DNA from: Sphagnum compactum
Taxonomy: Eukaryota; Bryophyta; Sphagnopsida; Sphagnales
Direction: 5' to 3'
Assembly (NCBI GenBank): GCA_965153455.1
Contig: OZ234497.1
Span: forward strand, 186,001-250,000
Length of the DNA: 64,000 nucleotides
This document shows, one piece after another, positions 57,286-64,000 of this stretch. How positions within the stretch are numbered: position 1 is the stretch's first letter; each line of letters opens with the position of its first letter. Below the pieces are notes generated by a model that searched no databases, had not been told where the DNA came from, and saw only the letters and a program-made list of their open reading frames with translations. The translations under genes and the position numbers were made by a program.

Positions 57286-60200
57286 CTAGTTCAATTGCAT
57301 CAGTGCAGAAGTATGTTGTTTGGCAGAGCAAAATGCCTGAAAAGGATTGGCTCCTTCTGCCTGCAAACCTGAACTCAGCAGCTGGTCAACAAGTGGTTTG
57401 TTCCGTACTTTCTTCACTTTGCCTCGGTCATACTCCTCATCCCTGCCAACCAGACAACTATAGCATTATTCCCTATAGTTGCATTACAATAACAGCACCC
57501 CATAGCTGGTCTGGCCTTGCACCTTACAAGCAAACCGCAAAGGTTCCATATTGAGAGAGGAGCATACCAGGGATCTATTTGGGGGGTGACAATTTTGTCT
57601 CTCCTCACCAGAGAATCAACTTTTCTACTGATCAAATGTCCATTTGCTCCAGTGTCATCCCATTGAGGAACTACAAACACCATAGAAGCCACCCACAATG
57701 TAAGTCATCTACACCAAATTCTCTTCACACAGCTCTTGCTTGGACTCCGATTATGCAATCAGTTCAATCATGCAAGCTAGTTTGTGTAAAACTCCCATTC
57801 TATTTAGAGAAACATAAACTTGCAGAAATGTGCTTTAGTCTTTGAAGCAAAAGAGTACCTTTGGCATCATACACACTGCTTGTGTGCAGAATTGAACTGC
57901 CTGTGACTCCTCCCCTTCCATCCATGGTCAAATGGTCCTTGTTCTGACTCATCCTGCAAGAAGCATCCCTGGCAACTCTTTCCATACATGTTGACATTGT
58001 GTTCCCACCTTCACCTTCATGCCCTTTATGCAGGTCAGTACTTGCTTGATGTAATTCCCCATTCCCTGTTTGACTGGTGCACTTTGTTCCAGTAACCTCA
58101 GAGATATTTGGAAAACTGGTCATTGAACAGGTTTCCTCTTTCACAACAGGCCCTTCTCTTTGTTCTACACAACTGGGAACTTGCAAATTAAGATTACTTG
58201 GATGTGCCATTCCTGTCACCAGGTTGCCTGACAAAACAGCACCATCCTCAACTAATTTAGGTTTCTTGCTCACAAATTGTTCTCCATCTGACCACAACCT
58301 CTTTGGATTTTTCCTCCTGAAAAAGAGAGATGAGGAGTCCAGTTCTCCGAATTCTCGTCCCAAGTGCTGCTTTTTGTGCCTTTGGAGGCCAAGAGCTTTT
58401 GGAAAAAAATGCCGTGTGTGGGGCATGACACGCAAAAGCATGACATAACTGTAATGTGTTGGAAGGCCACACTTCCTTTTGCAATCATCCTCTTTGGCAT
58501 CTTCAACTTTCCCACTGGTGCTGCAGTCACCCACTTGGTTTCCATCTTTGATGCTCTCTGCTAATCTATTGTTGTCATTCTCCAACATATTCCTAGTCTC
58601 CTTCCCATCATTCAGCACCTCAGTACCCAGTTCTACTGTAGCTTCAGTTAAAAACTTCTTGTGAACAGACACTTTGCAAGCCTCAGTTTCTCCATTAATC
58701 TGACCAGCTACATTTTTTGACAGATGCCTGCTGTCAATCCTCTCACTTGTAGAAGCCATCTAAGCAAGACAGATAAAAACAGTCATCAGCAGAAAAGAAC
58801 ACATCAGGATTCTTTTCTCACAAGCTTCTCAGAGCAGAATCATCAGCACCATAAGGCAACATGAAACTGACAACACTAGGCCACTACCTGGGTGTCAACA
58901 GCAGCTCTATTTGGCGCACAGCTCTTGACAGTGGCAACTACTTGTGCAACAGATGTGTGTTTCACTGTATCTCTTGTTGCCTGTTCACCAGTTGCTTCAT
59001 CTTTTCTAATTGATGATTTGCATCCAAGGTCATTTGCTTCCTCCATAGCTATATCTTTGCCATCCTCACTCTTTGTAGCACCATCAGAGAGAAGCTGCTT
59101 GCAGGTTGATGGTGAGCTGCCCAGTGGAGCCGACTCATTTCTCTTCATAGTTTTAGTTGCCACATCCCGAATATAAAAAAGAATGTAGGCCTTTTGATCC
59201 ATCACCACTCTCTCACTCACTTGTTTCACCTGCAGTGCCGAGGTGACAAAACACATCAAAAGGAAGCAAAATGCAGGATGGAAACAGCAAAAACCTCCAT
59301 GAAGGCAATCAGCAACACTTCAAGAAAGAAAGAGATATGTACCCGGCTGTCATCTAGGGCATGCCACATGCCAGAGGCAGTTCGCACATAGCAATAATAA
59401 TGACCTGAATGCGTTGACCAGCCCGCATGCACCAGCACTGCATACAGCGTGTACTTTGCATTCTTTTCCTGGGAGTTCCCTCACCCACTCATGTTAAACA
59501 AAACTCTTCCCTTCTCCCACTCACCAACTCCACAAAACTTCTATCCACAAATCAGATCCACACAATAACACAAATGATAAACACATTCATTATACCTGTG
59601 GGTTGCTTATAAATGGCTGCATGTCCAGTGTTCGCCCAAACTCGATTTTCTTGTCAAGCTTACCACCTGAACTTCCCGTACCACTGAACCGCTTGAACTG
59701 AATGGTTAAAACATTTGGTGCCTTGTCCACTGTGAACTGCTTCAAAGCAGGGACTTTCTTCTTGCAATGACTGCAGTAGTACTTGTTATTTCCATCCAAA
59801 CTTTCCACTGCTGTAAAACGAGCTAAAGCTTTGGTCAGAGAATCTGCTCGCACAATCTCCAGGCTGAGATCCAGGAAAGGGTCATATGTGTTGGAGCAAT
59901 GTGAGCACACTGTACACTTCACCTGCACTTGACACAATAGCTTGACTACTTCAGAAATCAGCAGGAGCAAAATACACCATTTACATGAACACATAAGCCC
60001 CACATGAGCCTCAAAGGATCACATTGCAAAGATAGAGCACTAATGTAGAGGCAACATGCAGCTACTCCAGATCTAAGTCAGTGTACCTGACTCCTGAGCT
60101 GACCTCCAAAAATTGAGTAGACCAAGCTTCTGTCGCGCACAGCAGAAGAGTTTGTGGCAACTCCAACCGGTATGCAGCAATTGTGCATAGCTTCAATGAG

Positions 60201-61546
60201 ATAACGCATGTACTCATGCGCATCCTCTTGTCGGCAGTTGCGGAAGCTCTTGGAGATGGCTGTTGATTTTCGTGTCAAGGACTACAATTCAGAGTTCTCT
60301 CCTTTTTTTGTACCAACAATGATCATGTGGAAAATGAAGCACACAGCTACATGAGCTGACACAGAGAAAAGAACTGCTTGCACCAAAAGAGAAACAGGAG
60401 AAATGAACAGAAGAGGCCTCCCTGAAGAAGCCATACTTTCCAACAACACTTCAAAGGATACATCGCAAGTTCTTTACAAGATGTGAAGGAGACACAACAT
60501 TTCCTGATGATGCCAATGCTTGCTTGACATGTGCTTGCAGTGCGCACAAAGCACAAAATCCTGCAGCCCGACCTTGCCAAGCACAATGAACCAATGTCAA
60601 ACAAACTACACAGCAAACGACATCAAGGTATTCTCCTTTCTGGCAGCTTTTCTTAACAATAACCTGACAATCTGCTTGCACCACATCCAATGCACAACAT
60701 GCAAGCCTAGTATGCACAAGCAAAACGCCACAAGTTGAACAATGCTTGTAGAACCCAATTATGACTGACTTCAATCTATACGCTTGCAGAGAAAGGTCTT
60801 GAGATGTGCAATAAAACAACAAAAGGAACTCTGGACTGAACACGATAGTGAAGGATCCACTCCAGAAGATAGAAAGAAAGGAACAATCGGTACTTGCAAT
60901 TCAACACTGCAAGATCTTCTGAGTTGCATATGCAAGCACAGGCAACTGTCTACAATGTGAGGCAGTAGTACATGTAGCTTGATGTTGGCCGCTTTTCAAG
61001 TATCCTGCCAGAGGTGGTGTGTATGTGAGGCATTGCAGCACAGAGTTGAGAAAACAAGTGTTTCCAAGATTTGATAGACCTGCTCCCTGTCCTCCCAAAC
61101 CCCATTGAATCCTCCAGTTCAGATCCCCGCCAGCAATCTTTGTAAAAGACAGAAACAAAGCTGGAAAATCTTTCGTACGCTCTCACGTAACACTGATCCT
61201 GAAGGTGCAGAAGGATGCTCCTCTTCGCACAGAGTCATCTCCTCAAAAAAGAAAGAAAGAAACAGCAATCAGAATGATCGAAGACAGAGAAGCTTACAAT
61301 CTTTTGAGCTGCAGCCGACCAGAACCAAGCCTCATGTGCAGAAGAAGAAGAGGAGGTTTTGCTGGAAGGCACAGCAGCAGCAGCAGCAGCTGCTGCAGGC
61401 AGATTAGTCGACGCATTCAAAGGCTGTGGGAGGATCGAGGAAGAGCCAGGCAAAGGCGACGTCTTGCTCGCCGTTGCGGCATGAAAAAGGACACGCCGCT
61501 GTTGAGGCCCTGTCCACCCGCCTCTCTGCGCCGCCGCCACCTCCAT
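57286..61546 (-). CDS. UBP23-type ubiquitin-specific protease
   Basis: Ten exons join in frame (61546-61298, 61137-60972, 60572-60462, 60259-60087, 59922-59596, 59468-59343, 59229-58888, 58759-57859, 57670-57568, 57442-57286) to give 884 residues. It cleaves ubiquitin from proteins. The Cys box [15 protein letters not shown] has catalytic Cys near 111. The His box [11 protein letters not shown] has catalytic His near 365, followed by [32 protein letters not shown] and the zinc ribbon ([10 protein letters not shown] and YCSHCKKK) match Arabidopsis UBP23 and animal USP36/42. After the catalytic core comes a variable Ser/Lys/Glu-rich region, then the conserved tail [14 protein letters not shown] and NPFQ. 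Animal USP36 is nucleolar; a nuclear site here is inference. The first acceptor is less certain than the rest. It is divergent from the TrpRS gene. Confidence 0.92.
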
Positions 61547-62334
61547 AATCCCCCAACGAGAGCTTCTCTCCCCGCCTCCTCCCTTGAGCAGTTGCGCTCG
61601 TCGCTATCTTACCACTCTCACACTCTGTTTTGATCTCTAGTACAACCGAGCGCTCATAGCGAGAATTTCTCACCGTCCTTTCCTTTGAGAAAGGATCCAA
61701 ACTTGTTCTGGCCGAACTTCTTCCCTTCTCCCTATCACAAAAGTGAGTTCCGAAGCTTCTCTCCTGCTCTCTCTCTCTCTCTCGGCCTCTCGCTTTCGTC
61801 TCCTCTCTCATCTACTTTCTCTTTTGTTTGCTATTAATTTCCAAACAACAGTCAAAAAGATCGAAGAGCGAGCGAGAGAGCGAGCTTGAGCTTCCTCTCC
61901 GCGGATGCCACCGACGTCCTTAGGGCTGGAGGTTTAAGAACGTGGGGGGCCGCAAGCTGCGCTAGGGTTTGGAGGCTCGTGACGCAATGCCTCCTTTTAG
62001 GGTTGAAGGATCAATCACGGCGGACAATCAAGATGTATTTGCGCCATTAGTGCAAGATTATGCGCTAATAAGCATGTAGTAACCTTGTGCATCAAGAAGA
62101 TAGAGAGCGCGTGCACAGAGTTCTCGAGTTGCGAAGATAAATCGAGGTGGATCATGTACTGTGCCTCTTTTATCATTGCTGGGAGCTTTTACTGTGAAGC
62201 TCAAGGTATTGGATTTGTCAAATCCCTGAGCCTTGGCGGGAAGTAAGAAAGAGCTGAGAGAGGCTGTGGATTTGTGAGAGTTGGACTCATTGTTTGTGCC
62301 CTGAAGGCGCGAAAGATTTGATTACTTTAGAGGA
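61547..62334. promoter_or_regulatory. Shared divergent promoter, UBP and TrpRS genes
   Basis: Only 788 bp separate the two start codons, on opposite strands. The interval is GC-richer than the average for the window and holds CT/GA tracts at 61770-61790 and 61865-61885. No TATA box was seen near either gene, as is common for plant housekeeping promoters. Shared control is inferred from spacing only. Confidence 0.5.
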
Positions 62335-64000
62335 ATGGCTGCGGCCGTGAGCAGCGAAGTAGAGATTAAGGAGGTGCAGGAACAGGTGGTGACGCCATGG
62401 GAAGTGGAAGCCAAGGATGGCGGAAAGATTGATTACAATAAGCTCATCAAGGATTTCGGCTGTCAAAAAGTGGAGCCCGAGATGGTGGCTCGAGTGGAAA
62501 AGCTCACTGGAAAACCTGCTCATCCTTTTCTTCGCCGAGGTGTTTTCTTTGCTCACAGGTGTGGCTCGATCATAACCCTTTCGATGGAGATTGATTACTC
62601 TTGTTCCTGGCATGACTGCACCCATTGTCGTGTTATCCTCGAACTGCTGTTGTAGAGATTTCTCTGCATTCTCATAGATATTATTGTTCCTGGCATGTGA
62701 TTGCTCACTGGATGTTTTGCCATGAGCCTCTCTCTCTCTCTCTCTCTCATGGAAGCAATTGTTTGCAAAGGTTTTAGAGGTTATGATTGTCAATGGCAGA
62801 CTAGAATGTCTCATGTGTTGTTCTTTTGGTGATCGTGACAAAAGCAGCTTTGAGGGGCGTGCATGGGTTTGTACTGAATAAGATTGATACAAACTTCTTG
62901 CAATGAGTATGATTTCAAACTTGCTGTAATGATTCTGCAGCCATAATGGAGGTCAGGAGTGCAGATACTGCATTCTTGCAATTGAATGACTAGAATGAGT
63001 TGTTGGTCTGGGGCTCTAGTCTGAATTGGAAGTTGTGGTTTGTGTGCATGTGCATGTGCACAGAGAGTTTGATAAAATCTTGGATGCATTTGAGAAGGGT
63101 GACAAGTTCTATTTGTACACTGGACGGGGACCATCATCAGAGTCTCTGCATTTGGGCCATTTAGTGCCTTTTATGTTCACAAAGTAAGTGGATGTCTTCA
63201 CTTTGATCATGTGAAAGAGAGCATTCAACTTTGATGATGTGTACACAGAAACATGCCAATACTGTGTCTAGATTTGGTTTGCCCATTGGCTAGTCTGCAA
63301 GACAAATCACCTCTAATATGCCCCAACGCTCAATTGTAGGTACTTGCAGGATGCCTTCAAAGTTCCACTTGTGATTCAACTCACAGATGATGAAAAGTTT
63401 CTGTGGAAGAATATCAAATTGGAAGAGACACGTCGCTTAGCTCGTGAAAATGCAAAAGATATCATTGCCTGTGGTTTTGATATCAACCGCACCTTCATCT
63501 TTTCTGACTTTGATTATGTAGGAGGGTACTACTCTTCAAAACTAATTGTGCTGAGAATCTGCAGTGAATGAATTCCTGAAGACATTGTGCACTTGAATGG
63601 TTCTGCTGAACTAGAACCCTGACTCCCAGAGTGCAAGCTAAAAAGGTGATGTGTGTTGTAATCCAGGGAATTCTACCGCAATATGGTTAGGATTGCCAAA
63701 TGTGTAACACTAAATCAGGTGCCTCTTGTTCTCTCACCTCTCTCCTTTGTTGGGAACCAGCATTGATGTTTTTTCTATCATGGTGCAAGCCATTGATGTT
63801 CCATTGCATTCAAACTTTGTCAAACTTGAATATGTTTTGATTTCCATAAGTGATGGACAGCAAGGAGAGGGAATGATATGTTTGCTGGATTCATTTGGTG
63901 GGTGATTCCAACGGGCATTCCAAGCTACCTTCATTCATCTGCGCCATGTGGTTCACAATTTCACAATAAGTATGACCTTTCAAGGGAGATATTATAAGAT
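62335..64000 (+). CDS. Cytosolic tryptophanyl-tRNA synthetase, 5' part
   Basis: Exons 62335-62558, 63064-63183, 63340-63525 and 63667-63718 join in phase and run off the window. The enzyme charges tRNA-Trp with tryptophan (class Ic Rossmann-fold synthetase). The eukaryotic-type sequence is clear: [50 protein letters not shown] with the HIGH-like motif in the form HLGH, then [15 protein letters not shown] and [11 protein letters not shown] followed by [17 protein letters not shown]. This N-terminal arrangement is that of the eukaryotic cytosolic enzyme, not the organellar one. About 190 residues are visible, and the KMSKS-type loop lies outside. The window ends inside an intron. Confidence 0.93.

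Noticed and set aside
58077-58448. Plus-strand frames across the UBP and CHAT genes
   Set aside because: They are shadows of well-supported minus-strand exons and contain no domain.

Overview
The window is nuclear DNA from a land plant. The evidence is spliced protein genes with GT-AG introns mostly of 50-600 bp, plant-specific families (an NB-ARC-LRR immune receptor, an RPW8-like coiled coil, a UBP23-type deubiquitinase, a LIFEGUARD protein), Helitrons, a tRNA-derived SINE and long AT-rich gene-poor spacers. Moderate introns, the style of the NB-ARC protein and a TPR-CHAT protein suggest a non-seed plant, perhaps a moss or other bryophyte. That assignment is inference; no species is identified.

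Layout. 1-17600 has no gene I can support. It holds dispersed and tandem repeats, a SINE family, and two non-autonomous Helitrons (4757-5157 on plus, 8181-8938 on minus). 17600-21250 carries an NB-ARC-LRR gene with a TATA-like box. About 150 acidic residues are inserted in it just before the MHD motif, and no N-terminal signalling domain is visible. 24470-30657 holds two minus-strand housekeeping-type genes: a NOT4-type RING protein and a HINT4-like HIT protein with a long N-terminal extension. 31790-33384 is a minus-strand Helitron that has captured a frameshifted piece of the TOR kinase N-terminal region. 33385-40560 is AT-rich and gene-poor.

40560-64000 is gene-rich: a four-exon LIFEGUARD/Bax-inhibitor-like gene (+); a convergent TPR-CHAT caspase-like protein gene (-) with several reading-frame breaks and a TIR element in its upstream region; an RPW8-like standalone protein (+); a ten-exon UBP23-type ubiquitin protease (-); and a divergently transcribed cytosolic tryptophanyl-tRNA synthetase (+) that runs off the window.

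Themes. Four loci (NB-ARC-LRR, LIFEGUARD, TPR-CHAT, RPW8-like) belong to families tied to immunity or cell death. An NB-ARC-LRR without an N-terminal domain and an RPW8-like N-terminal domain without NB-ARC lie 32 kb apart, but any functional link is speculation. The housekeeping genes splice into clean frames while the CHAT and RPW8-like genes do not. That argues for real sequence decay, or unrecognised short introns, rather than a uniformly poor assembly.
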